This document shows positions 1 through 13,283 of a DNA stretch of 64,000 nt, piece after piece. Both the position numbers and the translations under genes were made by a program. The stretch lies in the NCBI RefSeq assembly GCF_030848805.1, contig NC_092363.1:15904600-15968599 (forward strand), given 5' to 3'. This stretch comes from Temnothorax longispinosus (Eukaryota; Arthropoda; Insecta; Hymenoptera; Formicidae). The notes beneath the pieces were generated by a model. The model saw nothing but the letters and a program-made list of their open reading frames with translations. It was not told the DNA's origin and ran no database searches. Within the stretch, counting starts at the first letter, position 1, and each line of letters starts with the position of its first letter.

Positions 1-3000
1 AGAATAGAATCATCATTTTTGCATTCTCTCATAATTATAAATTTTGGTATAATCGTAATATAAATTTACTTCGTGATAATTATGTGAAACATATTAAATA
101 TGTATAATCATGTATGTTAAAAGAATGCATAAAACGAAAATAATATTCTATTTTATTCTCCTCAGTCTTTATTTCTCCAAGTAATTGTCTGCCTAATTTG
201 ATCATTCATTCAACTGTGCGTTTGATAAATTGAATTTATCACATGTTCGGCGGCCCATTCCAAGTATTATTACTGCATATTGATGCAATTCATGGCACAC
301 AGTGGTGCTCAGAGTTGCGTAGTCATTGATATCGTACGTGACAGGGAAACATAAACAAAGAATACTAAAATCTCGCTGACACGTCGGTTCGTATAGGTAA
401 CCGGTCTCCCTGTGGGCGTTAAATAATTCACCACAACTGGGACTGAGAGTCGGACGAGAAGCGGGGTTTGCGGAGGAACGAAGGAGGCGGGGTTGGTTGA
501 AGAGCCGATTAAATATTCAGATGTCCCTCAACGCAAATAGAGTAAAGTCAAGCGCGACGTCGAGCGCAGAAGCGCATGTAATCTAAAAACTAATGCGAGG
601 TCGAAACGAAAACAGATCTTCACTTCTGATAATAGACTTCTTACAGCGTTGCGACGTATGTATCTCTGGCAGATCGTTTCCAAAAATCCTGCCGATGAAG
701 AAGAAGATTGCCGAGGGATATCGTCCTCGCGGAGAATCGCGATGAATATTCCGGTCGGACAAATGTGCCATGGAAGTTTTTACGACAGCTACACATTTCC
801 GGTCAAGCGATCTCACGGGGCGCCGACTTCAACGACCAATCGCACAACGTCGTAGCTGCGGCGCATAAAAATATGTCACTAGGGTGCCGTAATATCTCCG
901 TTGTTGAGACTTATTGACGAGGAAATACGCCGTGCTCCCTGGTCTTGATTCCAGGGCAATAACACGCTCAGCGATCGTATCTTCCCTCAGTGGGCACTTT
1001 TGTTCCTTTATCGCTTCGCTCTCGAAAACATGAAACCGACCGCCGGCCGGCTAAAAAGAATCGTTCAACGAGGCGTGCATCGCTCATCGTTCTAATTATC
1101 TCAGTAACCCAATCTATCCGTCGCGCCCCGTGTCTTGGCTTCCCGCCTCCCTTCGGAACTTCTCGATTCTCTCGTCGTCTCGGTCTGCCGCCGCGCCGCG
1201 CCGGCCTAGCAGCAACCCTCCTCGACTCTTCTCCGCCGTCGTTGCCATCGTCTTTCGTACGCGGCGATCATCCTTCTTCGTCTTTCTTCGTCCCATTCAC
1301 ATTGGACGTCCGGTCGCATCCTTGTCTCTTCTCCTCTCTCTTCTTAATAGCTCGCCATCTTCTTCTTTCGATCTCGTAGTCTAACTGCGGAATCGTCGAC
1401 GACCGCCCATCTAAGTTTAACAATTAACGCTCGAGCGGGGAAAAATAAATTAATTGCACACAGCCGGCGCGCGAGACATGTCACGAACATTCGATCTAAT
1501 CGACGAAGATTCCTCTATCTGGTATAGAAGATAAATAGGACTTCTTTTGCCTACTTTGCGGTTAAAATATTTTTTTATGCGTATATTCTTGTATCATCTA
1601 GTTGTTTATAACTTTACATAAGATTAACATGTATACTGAAATGTGTTGAAATACTGGTTGATTGATTTTTAAGAAAACTGTATTATCAAACTTAATTCTA
1701 AAAATTAAATCATAAATGGATCTTTGAAAAAATGTCGAAATCGTCGTATCTTCGCCCTCAATCTTTTTCCCTTTCTCATCGTTCTTTTGTCCCGATTGTC
1801 AGGGATGTCAGAAACGACAAGACGACAACTAGCGGGAGACGAGAAGGGTGTTTGTCATATGTCGATAGGCGTCAGAATTGACACATTCGTCGAGTGCGAA
1901 ACGGAAGTGGCGTTTGGGGCGACGTACTAGAGGGATTCGAGGGTGCAAGACAGATAAATATTTGAGGAATTTGTTGTCGGATGAAGGCGGCGTAAGAGAC
2001 TCATCGCTTGTTTGGTGGTTCTGTAAAAGGAATTTGGAGCGACTTTTATAGTTTTGCATACAGAAGATGCCAAAAACTGCCAAAAATATATATATTTTTT
2101 AAATTTTAGTTTATATTGTCAATCATCGTCAGAAAAGTGTGATCTTGTGAGGAGCGTGATGTTTGCTTTACTTTGTGCTTAAAGTGTGCTACAATTAATA
2201 TCTGATTACTTATTATCATTGTTCAAGAAGAAAGAAATGCTAAATTTTAGCAAAGTGCCAGACGTGAATGGAAGAAAGACACAACAGACGGAGGAGCAAT
2301 GAGAAATTTCTAACCCTTCGATATACAGCGTTACACCCTCGTGTGCGGTTCGTAGGAAAAGTTTTAGGTGAACTGCGTACGAGGGTTGGAGACAGACCTT
2401 TTCGCAAAAGGGTCTAACGACAGTTTTGTATCCCATGGAAAATCACTGTCAACCAACAAGAGTCTGTAAAGTGTCGCATTATACAAATACATACATACGC
2501 ACGCTTGTAGAGTCGTAGTCAAAAGTGCCGATAATCGCCGCGTTGGAAACATTTCTAGAATAAAATACATAAATATATGCAAAGTTTAATTTGCGAAATG
2601 TACAAATAAAGATATAAGTACATTTAAAGCTTCATCTTGTGTCTTAACATTTATGAACATTTAATATATTTTAAATAATAACGCATTACATATGATTAAT
2701 CGATTTCTCTTTACTGTGGTACTATATAATAAAGATGTAAAAATGTATTGAGATACATATTAAAAATTATCTACACAGAGAGAGCCACAAATCAAAGTAA
2801 TTGAAGCAATTTTAATTTAAACTTTTGTCAATGACCGTACGTGAAGTAAAGGCGCATACTCTCACATACACGTACACACACTTAACGGCGGGATGTAACA
2901 GATACAGACGGCGCCTGCGAAAAGCCCGGATACCCAGGGTAAAACGAGCCTGGGAAGTTCATTAATGGATTAAGAGTGCTCGATCGATACGATTAGCGCG

Positions 3001-5006
3001 ACGTGGCCAGCCGCTTCTGATATGCACAACATGCATTCGAACGTAACCTAGAATCCATGATTTTGTCGTGCATAGAGGTGATTAATTGGAAAACAGGGAA
3101 ATAAAAACGTTTCGTGAAAAGAATTATGTTGTCAATTTGACTCCGGATAACTACATTGATCTGAATCGCTAGTATTTCAATCACATTTTTTATTTCATGT
3201 TACGTAGAAGATAGAAGCAAGAGCGTTTGTTATATTTCATTCTAGAATTAGTGAGATTATAAAACTATGTATAATACTTAATAAATGTAATTATTTTAGA
3301 ATGGCAATATCGTTTTTATCGCGCGATATAATTAAAAAATATATTAGAAACCAATATATATATCTCCCACCACGCCACGAACTATCACAGCTTCATATCG
3401 ATCTTCGGGATTGATATGAGTGCCGTGTAACACACATCCCCCTAGTCCTTCGCATGGGGTTGAATTTTAAAACTATCCTCCAGAGAGAAGCAGGAAGCTC
3501 TGCGTCTTTTGAAATCAGACTGTGTGCGGTTCTGTTCTTGCGTAAGAAACTACATATCCCTCGGGATCGCGCATCGATATATGCGTATATCCCTCGTTGT
3601 CATTCAGAAGACTGACATTGAAGTTCTCTCAGAACTAGATAATTGTGATACGTCAACATATGCGTAAATAAATACATATGCGTAAATATACGCTGCTTTC
3701 CGATCACTTAGAAGACGGCCCTCGTAGTTCGATCTCTTTGAAGATTAAAGAGGAACACCAAGTATTTTAGTTCCATGCGACCCTTTATGTCGGACCATCT
3801 TTTTCATGGTGTTTGAACTATACGGTCGTGAACTGGTAAGATGAGAAGATCGCGACGAAAGGGGGTGTAAGGAGCGTCGAAGACAGGTGGTAGGAGAGGA
3901 TAGATGGAAGGAAGCAAGGTGGTAAGACTCTGGCAGAGCGGCGGTTGGCCGGAGGTTTCAAGGTGGAGTCGGGGTCGCTGTCGCGGCTCTAATAAGCTAC
4001 CCCCTCAAACCTCGTTCCACGTTACGACCCTTACATCCCTTTACGGGTACCGAGGGCAGCCTTGCAATTTGATAAACTGTCACGAGCGTACGACCATGTT
4101 ATCCGAAACTAGCCGAGAACTTGAGAGAATTTCTTGACTATTGAATTTCTTCGTTCAATACCCATTTTGGTTTTCCAACGTTGAAAATTTCATGGGTATG
4201 ATGAAACACGGTTTTATATGTCAAATCATGAGATATAATTTTCGTGGAACGCAGAATTATGCGGGGCTCTTTATGCGAGGTTCAAATGGATAACCCGGTA
4301 AATTAACAAACGTTACGTTTCCATTTCCATGTAAATTGCGTGATCATAAGTTGGCTACACAAGATCTTAAGAAAGATTGCTGCATTAGTAGTTAGTTCCG
4401 GGTGGAAGCCTGCCTTTGATGAAACCACCGGAGCATAAACCAGAATAGAGATTGTAAGGAAGTATAGCTTTATACGACAGCTTTTAAATCTACACATATC
4501 GATAAAGTATTTAGATTTACTCATGATAGGTTCTCTTATTATAAATGTCATTTGATGAAAATAATTGTAAAAATATTAAATTATCTGCACGTAGGAAATT
4601 AAAAAGATATTTCAAAATATATTTCTTCATAAATAAAAGAACTAAAATCGATGATCGATCCTTATGACTAGGCTAGCTTCATCGATTGAATGAATGGAGA
4701 AGGGAACTACTGGCCAACACAGCTGTGCCAGAGAACCCGAAGGTCGGGGGAACGTAGACTCTTGGGAAATGATTCCACTTTGCAAGGGGCAAATGGAAAT
4801 GACCCTGGGACAGCCTCCGCACCGTTAGCTCTCTAGGGTTGTTCTTGGTCAGACGCGATGACGATTGCGAAGGGCAGAATAACGAAACTATCCTGATTAA
4901 GGAGATTCTGTTTCTCGAGCAGCTATAACCCGCCGTCTGCGGTCGATACTTTATGCAATAATATGATTTTTTAAATTATTATAAATTTAGTATTAAATTT
5001 CAATTG

Positions 5007-5065
5007 ATATTATTTATCTTTTATCTTTGTATATTATTTATCTTTGTATATTATTTATCTTTTAT
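5007..5065. repeat. 17-bp tandem repeat, AT-rich
   Basis: The unit TCTTTGTATATTATTTA occurs exactly at 5024-5040 and 5041-5057, with partial copies on both sides. It is a minisatellite of about three units. Confidence 0.9.
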
Positions 5066-5458
5066 AATCAATGCTACAAAATTTATAGGTATAAATAAAT
5101 TCTTATTCGTTTGCATGTGATTACCCGTATATGCAATAAAATGGAAGAGTTTGAGATCCAAATTATATAAATCATACATAATGCAAATCATATATAAATC
5201 ATATCAATTAATTTTTCGTGAAAATGGAAAATTTTATGTAACTACGCTACGGAGGTTGCTTGGAAACGATGAAGAAGTTAGAAGATAGCGTGTTGAAAGT
5301 GGCGGAACACGCGGCACGCTCACCCTTCGGACAACGAGTCATCTCGCGACGCTGCTAACGGACCCTCGTCGTTTCCTCGTACTTGCACCCGACAAGACAT
5401 TACTTGATAGTTACAAGACATTTTCATCATACATCATCCTAGACAACCGTCTTGCTTG

Positions 5459-5495
5459 AGACATCTGCTACTTCAAGATTTAGTAGCAAATGTCT
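5459..5495. repeat. Short inverted repeat
   Basis: Arms 5459-5472 and 5482-5495 pair over 14 bp with one mismatch around a 9-nt loop. The arms begin AGACATCTGCTACT. The structure is too small for an ordinary microRNA precursor. Confidence 0.85.
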
Positions 5496-8400
5496 ACGCG
5501 TCATTATATTGTAACTATATTAAAAATGAACCGTAGATATTTAGCATATAATGAAAATAAAATTAATAAAAAAAAATATTTATCACATACATATATTTAT
5601 GTATGATCGGTGATCGTCAATTCAGTAATATAATTTCTAAAAGCTTGTGCAATATTCGACCTTGTCTTATTGTTAGTTATAATTTAAGACATGATTTAAG
5701 AAAGAGATTTTCATTGGCACGCGGTTTGTCCCATAGATATTCGGCAAAGAGATCCTTTAATTACGCTAAGTAACGTCTCCCACAGGCGTCGCGTCGCGGA
5801 AGACTGAGCCGGTCATAATATTTAATCACTACTCGTTTCTTCTCCCTCTGAAGGCAGTTTCTGTAAGAAGTTCCGTTGCGAGCGGAAAATATATCGTCCA
5901 AATTGAAGAAACTATAATCGCAATATTATATAAAAAATTACACAAATAAAACTATTTTATTATTTATTACTATCGCCAAGATAATAAATCAACGATGACA
6001 AGAAAGAAAAATAATAAATGTCATTGATGCCAAATTGTTAAAAATTCAACAAGATCAAGTTTGACAATATTTTCACATCACCATGAATACTTCGAACCCT
6101 TCCGATCTTAAAGATTACGAAACAAACAGGAGCGCGAAGCTGGCAAATGGGGTGACTATGTCGCATCGGGTTCGTGCCACCCCTTCGAGATTGTTTCACG
6201 AAGGAAAGCAATCGTTCAACTAAAGTCACGATCCTATATAACACATTTATATAAAACAAAAATTTATGGAGCAGCAATAAGATACGTAGAAAAAAATTTA
6301 AATTTCAATATATTATATAAGTAGATTATATGGTGTTGCAACATAAGAGCAAAATATAGAAAAATATGAAGAATGAGAGTTGTCTTGTTTAATATCTAAT
6401 TAAATATCTGAAGCACATCGGACATCGAAGGAAAAAACGATCTGCGATCTTTTATCTGCGAAGAGCGGCGATCTTACCCTATTACGGCTTTTCTTTTCCT
6501 CTCTTTCGTAACTCACCATGATCCCATCCTCCCATCAAAAAGGGGGTTGGCAAGGAACGCAGTAGGGGTGGCATTTCATTTTTTGACACCCGGTGTATTT
6601 GATTCCACCCTTGTAATAAACCCCAGGGGTTGCCACCAGTGGGTCCCCCTCTCCCTCTCCCTACATGTCATATCGACACCTCACCCCGAGGGTAGGTGAC
6701 TGCTAGGTAATTTGCTTTCTTATTTTCTCCGTTACGGAGCTCCTGCCGTGTTCTCTTTTCTCTCTCGCTCTCTCTCTCTTTTCCTTGGCTTTCACCATTC
6801 GCTGAATGCTCGTCGCGTTGCTACCCTTGCTTAAGAACCCGATTTCTCGCACCCCGCGGACTCCTGCTTCGCCAATTTTCCTCTCGATGCAGACAGCTGA
6901 TGCCTACAGAAACGCGCGAGAATTAAATCACGACACGACTGACCCGAAAGGATTCCTTCCTTGAAATAAATTCTTTGAGAATCCTTATTCGAAAGAATTC
7001 TTCAAGGAATACTTTGACTGTATTCCGAGATCTTTTCTCTGCAACTTTTCTGAACAAATATAAGGTGTAGCTTTATAATCAAAATAAGACACAGTGAAAT
7101 AAAAACGATAATTAAAAGTCACTGTTCTCAAATTTTAATTTGTTATAATATCACTCTCTTGGAAATTTTGAGAAAATTTTTTGCAAATGTTGCCTATTTC
7201 ATTAAAATAGCGGTGCACTATTGAAAATAGATTAAAATGTGTTTTCGTCGAATGTCATTGTGTTAGATCTTTTCATGAAGACACAATGTCCGATAGTGCG
7301 AAAGACTGATGAGAAGCCCCGGTACCGATTACTCGTTTCATTGCTAATCCGATTTCAGCTACCTCTAGACCGAAAACTCCTTAACGCTACTCCGTTGGTT
7401 TCTCTCGATAATCTCGTTACCTCCATTAGACAGCCTTAGGAACCTCGCATCGTTTGCATGTAGAAAACGTCACCCGAACAAGAAAGTCGTAACCACGACA
7501 ATTCTATGAATGGATCATACCTCCAAATAATTTGGTCCATTCGATTCTATTAATCATAGATGTAGCTCTGAAAGTACATTCAAAGATGTAACCTCGAAAA
7601 AATGCTTACAAGGCCATTCAAAACTCGTCATAAAGTCCGCAAACGCCGCAGCTAGTAGATACAACCCTTTTGAGTCAGACGAGTCGAAGCATCCGCCGAC
7701 TCCTCCGCGACAACCGTGCGGCGGTGTGAGTGGGTGGGTAGGTGGAGGGCGCCTCGCAGGGGACAAAACTCACCCTAAGAAGCTTCTAAGAACGCCAAGG
7801 CGGTGGTGACGCTCTGGTGGGGAATAAAAGTACCCGCATGCGCAAACTCCTGAAAAACTGCGGCCCGCCTCCGGCGCCGCCTCTATCGTCTCTGACATCC
7901 CTCTGACCCCCCTCGAGCCCCTGGTCCATGGAGGGCCCCGAGATCTCTTCCACCCCTGCACCCCTTCGCCCCTCATAAGACGTCGTCCGGAACGATCCGC
8001 GACCTTTTTCGAGAATTGCCCCCCGGGTAACATGTGCTAACCGTGTGTGATTACCTTCGCTCTACAACGCGGACGCACCCGCGCTATCCGCACTCCCCCG
8101 TTAGCTCGCCCCGCTATCACCGCTTTATCACCTTCTCGTCGGTCTGCCTTTTTTGCGCCCGCGAAAATCAAAGTGCCGCAGCAACGAGAAAGACTGTGAT
8201 TAACAATTTTTTCGGGCCGGTAAACAGGTGCATATTGTGTCGTACAAGCGGATAATCACCAAGAAGTAACCGAACTCACGTTAGAGACATAGTTTTTCAC
8301 TAGCGAACCCACCAGTGACTGTGATTAAACATCAGGGTGTTGTGGGAATATAATAGTTTATTAAAAAAAAAAAAAAGAAAGAAATTTTGTGTGCGTGAAA

Positions 8401-11138
8401 AAAATGTTCCAATACTTTATATACTTTTTAAGCCAACGATGTCAATTTATCGCAATTTATATTTTTCACAATTTTTTATAATTTTTTTGTCGAAAAGTTT
8501 ACTATAAAAATGAAGGTAATTTTATAAAATATGTCAAATATAAGTTTTTAACTATTGTTAAAATAACACGCTTAAAATGTTCTCTAAGGCATTAATATAT
8601 TTTTTAATTCACGATTATTTATCGAAATCATCTTGCAAATTTTGATTAAACCGATTATCTATTAACGTAACTTTTTACTGGTTCTTTTTTTTTCAACAAT
8701 GTATAAGCTCCAATTATTCCTTGCTAGGCAACACGTCATCGACAAATCCTGTCGATCTAATTGGTCGCCAGCAGATAATTGTTCGGCATCGATAATTGGT
8801 CCAATTAATTTGAACGGAAAAGTGCGTCGATAATCGTCGTGCATTCATCGATTCACCGATTATGTGAACCGTGTCGTATGCGGGTTATAGAATATCGTTA
8901 CCGTCGAAAGGACATCGGCGAAAAAAATAGCCGAAACGCAAACAGAAACCAATCGTTTTGGCTGCGCGTGGTAGTGAAGTTATTGAGTTTTTATTTTGTT
9001 GCTATTCACATCGTATGATTACAATGCTCGTCAACAGATATTGGAAGACTATTAGATTTTAAGCGCATATAAAATAAAATAAATATAATATCATACGTAT
9101 TTTTTTGTATAAAGACATGATAGTTAATCAAAATTTTGCTATCATCGAGGATATCAAAGATATAAAATAATGTAATATTTTTAATTGTTCTTTCTTTTAA
9201 ATAATCAGCAAAAAGTCATATTTATTAAAAATAATTTAATATCGCAGCATGATTAAATATAAATTCTTTTTTTTATATAACGATTTTCAGATTATGTATC
9301 AAATCTACAATACTTGATATCGCACGTTATGTTCGATCTTTTGACACTATTTGTCTGCCAACGGTTAAATTGCCCTAGAGTTTTCTTGGCATACCAATCG
9401 CATTCTCTCTCACTACATTCTCACCCTAACTCGTTTCTCCTACGAGACAAAAATTTAAAAATGTCACGCAATTCCGAAACATTTTTTGACATTCTCGAAG
9501 GGTGAAACTATATTTCTCATCTTTTTCTAACATCTCTCTTTTATTTCAAAGTAAAATTTATACAAAAATGCAACATTCGCAACATTGATATTTCTTTTAA
9601 ATTTTTTCCTGGAAACATGTCTATTAAACTATAATAAATAAGTTACAATGCTCTTCTCTCAATGTTATATCTTTTGTAAAATACATACACCAAGGTCCGG
9701 AATACTAGCGGATGTAATTGAAAGGGGACATCATTGCACAGTGAAAGAACCTACGCATGACGAAATGCATCTCGGAAGGTCTGCATTTAGGGACGCGGAG
9801 GCGTCGCATTGTTCCTCGTAGGGGCGCAGGATTATATAGGGGGCTCGTCTCGTTTAGGGGTTCTCGGCTCGGTACAGATACGTTATGATCGATAGTCTCG
9901 TGTTGTCTCTCGAAAGAGTGACGTGTTACAATTCGCGCGTCGCGTTCCGTTTTATTCAGTAATCTACAATCCATCCTTCAAATTCCGTCGGCCGCCTCTT
10001 ATAATATGACAAAATTGCTTTCATGATATAAGATCAATGATTGATGAAATTAAACGTATGATCTTTGTCAAAAAATTAATAATAACGTAGAAAGAACACA
10101 AATGTAAAAAAAATTCACATTATTAAAATTTTCGTAAATGCAATGTTTGTATTGTGTTTATATCTGCTATAACGGGTCACCTTATGTCATGTTGCGTACA
10201 AAATTTTTGTGATATGTCTTACCATAATTTATACTATATTTCTTTATTTAGTCTGCTGAATCTGGTCTGGGAATGACTACTTGTGTGTTACAACATGTCC
10301 CTCTCTTTCTCTCACCCTGACTGGCGGCGTTCGTCTTCGACTCCGTTCCTGGCCCACACTCTCCGAGAACCCCCAAGCGTGGCACAACCCCCGTATTCCT
10401 CGGTGCTAAACGCAACTACACAAGGGGCCTTTCTGCAGTCTTTGTTTTCCCTTTCTTCCCAGTGTCGTTTCGCAGTCTCGCGCGGGGTGATCGTTGAACG
10501 ACGGAAGCAGGAAGAAATCAACCGAGAAGGGCAAAAAGCCGACCGACAGACAAGCGATCGCGCGAAAGAACCATCAAAAATATTGTTTACTTCTGACAAA
10601 TGGATCTTCAAATATTGCACAGAGTTAATTAATTGTCTTTATTTGATATCTGCATAATCAAATCACTCTACTAAAGTAGATTAAAAAGAAAAAAGAGTTA
10701 AATTTCTTTCTTCGCGAATATTAATACAATATTAATATTAGGTAAAAATTTCATTAATTAATTTATTAATCATCATGTATGAATAAGTGATCGGATCTAA
10801 TTTGTGAATAATTTAAAAAGTTTAAATAGTGACACTAAAAGTAAAACATCATGATGTTTAAAGTGTAATTACAACGCTTCATAAATACTAACAATAAGTA
10901 AAAATATCACAATAAATAATTCGTGATATGTTTCACATATAACGTACGTGCAAAAAAATATTTTTCTCGAATGTTATTGTTGTTGAATGGCAAAGCGAAA
11001 TAATTTGTTGCGTAGTGCGTGCTATCGTGCACCGTGTTTGGATCTACATCCTCCAAGACGTTGTCTATCCGTGCTTCACGTAAAATGTCTCACGACTGTG
11101 TATAGTTAAAATCATCGACTATAGAGTGTCAATCTCGC

Positions 11139-12979
11139 ACCGCAATCATGCGGCGCGGTGATACGCGGTGCCGAGATTCATCTCCGGAAAATCATCTCCC
11201 CCTGAACATCCCACGAGTCTCCCGTCGTCCGGTGCAACGACGACGGAGTCCGGAAGACAGCGCGAGGTTTGAGTAGTCCGCGAGTCGTCATCGGCGGCAG
11301 TATCGTCAGGAACGCGGCGGCAGTCCTGCGGGAGGTTGTGCGCGCAGCAGTGACGGGACAAAGAGAGAAAAAGAGAGCCCAAGTTCCAGAGAGAGAGGTA
11401 GCGAGATTTTTCCCCACCGCTTGGAAAAACCAACCCCCCACCAGCCGGGTACCGTGGGGGCAGGCGGCGGTGGCGGCGGCGTGGAAGAGACGCGCGGCGG
11501 GCTGCGGGGGCGACGAAAAGAGGGGGCGAGGAGGGTTACCCAGGGTGGTCTCGGTGGTGGCTGGGGGCGGCAGCCTCAAAAATACACCGCAACCACACCG
11601 CGCGGCTCCACCGCAGAAGCCGCCATCTTCCACCGCCGAACCGAAACGAGACCGCGCGAGTTAAACACCCTATCCTACTTCCTCCGAGTAGAAGCTGCCC
11701 TGCCACCCGCTGAAGCAACGGCCAGGTGAAGAATCACCATCGCCGCGACGGCGACCGATTCTGACGGCGAAGGACATTTGGGATAGACATCTGCGATCCT
11801 TGAAGCAGAAAAATTTCGGATCGGTGTTGATGTGCGCGAATGAAGATATACCGCGCGGATTGTGATCATCGCCTCGATTGCAAGTTGAAATTCCAACGTC
11901 AGTGTTCACGAATTTTTAATCGTTATTTGATATGTACAGATAATACATTTTCGTGATTGATCAAGACTTCGATCGACGAGAGAGATACACGTGACGTGCG
12001 CGGTCCTCGCCAAAGTTCGGTGAAACTTGGCGCGGTGAGCGCCACGTACGGAAACATATGGTTTGATTTGAAAAGCTTTCTGATATATATCCTAATGAAA
12101 TTTTAGTGAAAATACAGAAAAAAAAGAAAGTGTGTGAGCATGATGCCATCAATGATAAGGATCACCGGTGCGAAACAGTGTTTTAAACGCGCGGTAAGAA
12201 AGCCATCTCTCTAAGTCTGTTTCTGAAACTGAACTTTCGATTCGATGATCAGATTTAAGTGTTTCAAACAGTCGCGAGTGCTCCTTCGGCTTCGATAAGA
12301 AGACGGCAGGCTGAGGACTCGATCAAAGAATCGAGAATACGTGGAAAACAAGGGTCGTCGAGATTGCCGACGATTCCAATAAAACGAATTTTCTCCGCGA
12401 GTTGGCAATCGAGACGAAGAAGAATTTGCAAACGGATGCCCTTGCCTCCGCCCCGCAGCAGGATAATGAAATAAGGATCAAAGAAACCTAAGGCCCGCGA
12501 GGGAAAGCCCGAGAAAGCCGCCGAAAAGTCGCGCGTGCCTCTCTATTCCGAAGAAAACAAATCCAATTCTCGCCGGAAGAAGATATCGGCGTACATTCGT
12601 AATGTGTTCCTCGCCATTGGTGAGACCAATTTGTGCTCGTAAGATTCTTAGACTGTTATCGAGCAGACTCGATATATTTACTGATCGCGCATGTCGAATA
12701 TAACAATCAATTCTAATGACAAAACTTCAGTTTGTGGAATAAGGGATTGTAACTACTTACATAATAAAGTATATCACAAACGCAGACGTATCATCAAAGG
12801 ACCAAGCATCATATCGAAATTGATTACAAGGATCGATCTTCTCACGGGGATCACGTGTACAGATACTTCATCTAGAATTCGGGAAAGACAAGACGTTAAC
12901 AATTGAGCAGCCGAAATCATTCGGAAAGCTTGCAGGGAAAGGTAACATCTCGATCAAGAGAATCAATGATATCGTTCTC
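11139..12979 (+). promoter_or_regulatory. Candidate promoter and 5' UTR of the Runx gene
   Basis: This CpG- and GC-rich stretch lies directly upstream of the coding start, with its strongest island at about 11150-11760. It carries four RUNX-type sites (11139-11144, 11586-11591, 11592-11597, 11610-11615). A donor-like CG|GTAAGA at 12193-12194 raises the possibility of a spliced 5' UTR exon. The coding frame is open upstream of 12980 for some distance, so coding exon 1 may continue into a long leader. I cannot place the transcription start. Several open frames on both strands of the GC island are composition artefacts. Confidence 0.5.
11586..11615 (+). promoter_or_regulatory. Three RUNX consensus sites in 30 bp
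   Basis: ACCGCA at 11586-11591, ACCACA at 11592-11597 and ACCGCA at 11610-11615, all in one orientation. ACCRCA is the complement of the RUNX core TGYGGT. They lie about 1.5 kb upstream of the coding start and could mediate autoregulation. Binding is not shown by sequence alone. Confidence 0.4.
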
Positions 12980-13141
12980 ATGACGAATCCTTCGCGAGAT
13001 GTTCGACCCGAGGAACGGCCTCCCGGCCTAGACTATCCTGATCCTAGATCAGTACGTGGCAGTCATCAGGCACATCAAACAGTGAGTCAAATCGGCGGGC
13101 CCAGAATACGGAGGACCCGGGCTTCGTCCTCGAGGAGAAGA

Positions 13142-13283
13142 ATGCACTTGGCCAACGAGGTTCCTCCTCAAGGTTCGGCCGGCGGAAATCATCTTCCCGA
13201 TTATGCTCTCACCGCCGATTTGCTTGCCGAGAGAACATTGGATGGACTTCTCGCCGAGCATCCTGGCGAACTTGTTCGCACAG
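13142..13283 (+). CDS. Runx exon 1 (start and N-terminus of Runt domain)
   Basis: Encodes residues 1-47 plus the first base of codon 48. I chose the ATG at 13142 because it gives a protein starting MHL, the N-terminus I remember for fly Runt and Lozenge, and because it has A at -3. The exon ends with LLAEHPGELVRT, the N-terminal strand of the Runt domain, and a CAG|GTAAAA donor at 13284. The frame stays open upstream to another ATG at 12980, which would add 54 Arg/Pro/Ser-rich residues but has C at -3. The 303-bp intron 1 follows. Confidence 0.93.

Larger units (their letters stand above)
1..11138. other. Upstream non-coding DNA
   Basis: No coding region or RNA gene could be supported. AT-rich DNA alternates with GC-rich patches at about 990-1400, 6480-6900 and 7680-8180. 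Also present: a 17-bp tandem repeat (5007-5065), a duplicated 15-mer ACATATGCGTAAATA (3656-3670 and 3674-3688), short hairpins at 3392-3420 and 5459-5495, and an A14 run at 8363-8376. Small open frames on both strands match no family I recognise. The stretch could hold regulatory DNA or introns of another gene. Confidence 0.7.

Noticed and set aside
3383..3420. TATCACAGC (miR-2 family seed) next to a 12-bp hairpin at 3392-3420 with loop TTCGG
   Set aside because: The hairpin is too short for a microRNA precursor and the seed lies mostly outside it.
11269..11664. Overlapping open frames of over 100 codons on both strands in the promoter island
   Set aside because: Gly/Arg/Pro-rich translations on both strands of a GC-rich island are composition artefacts.
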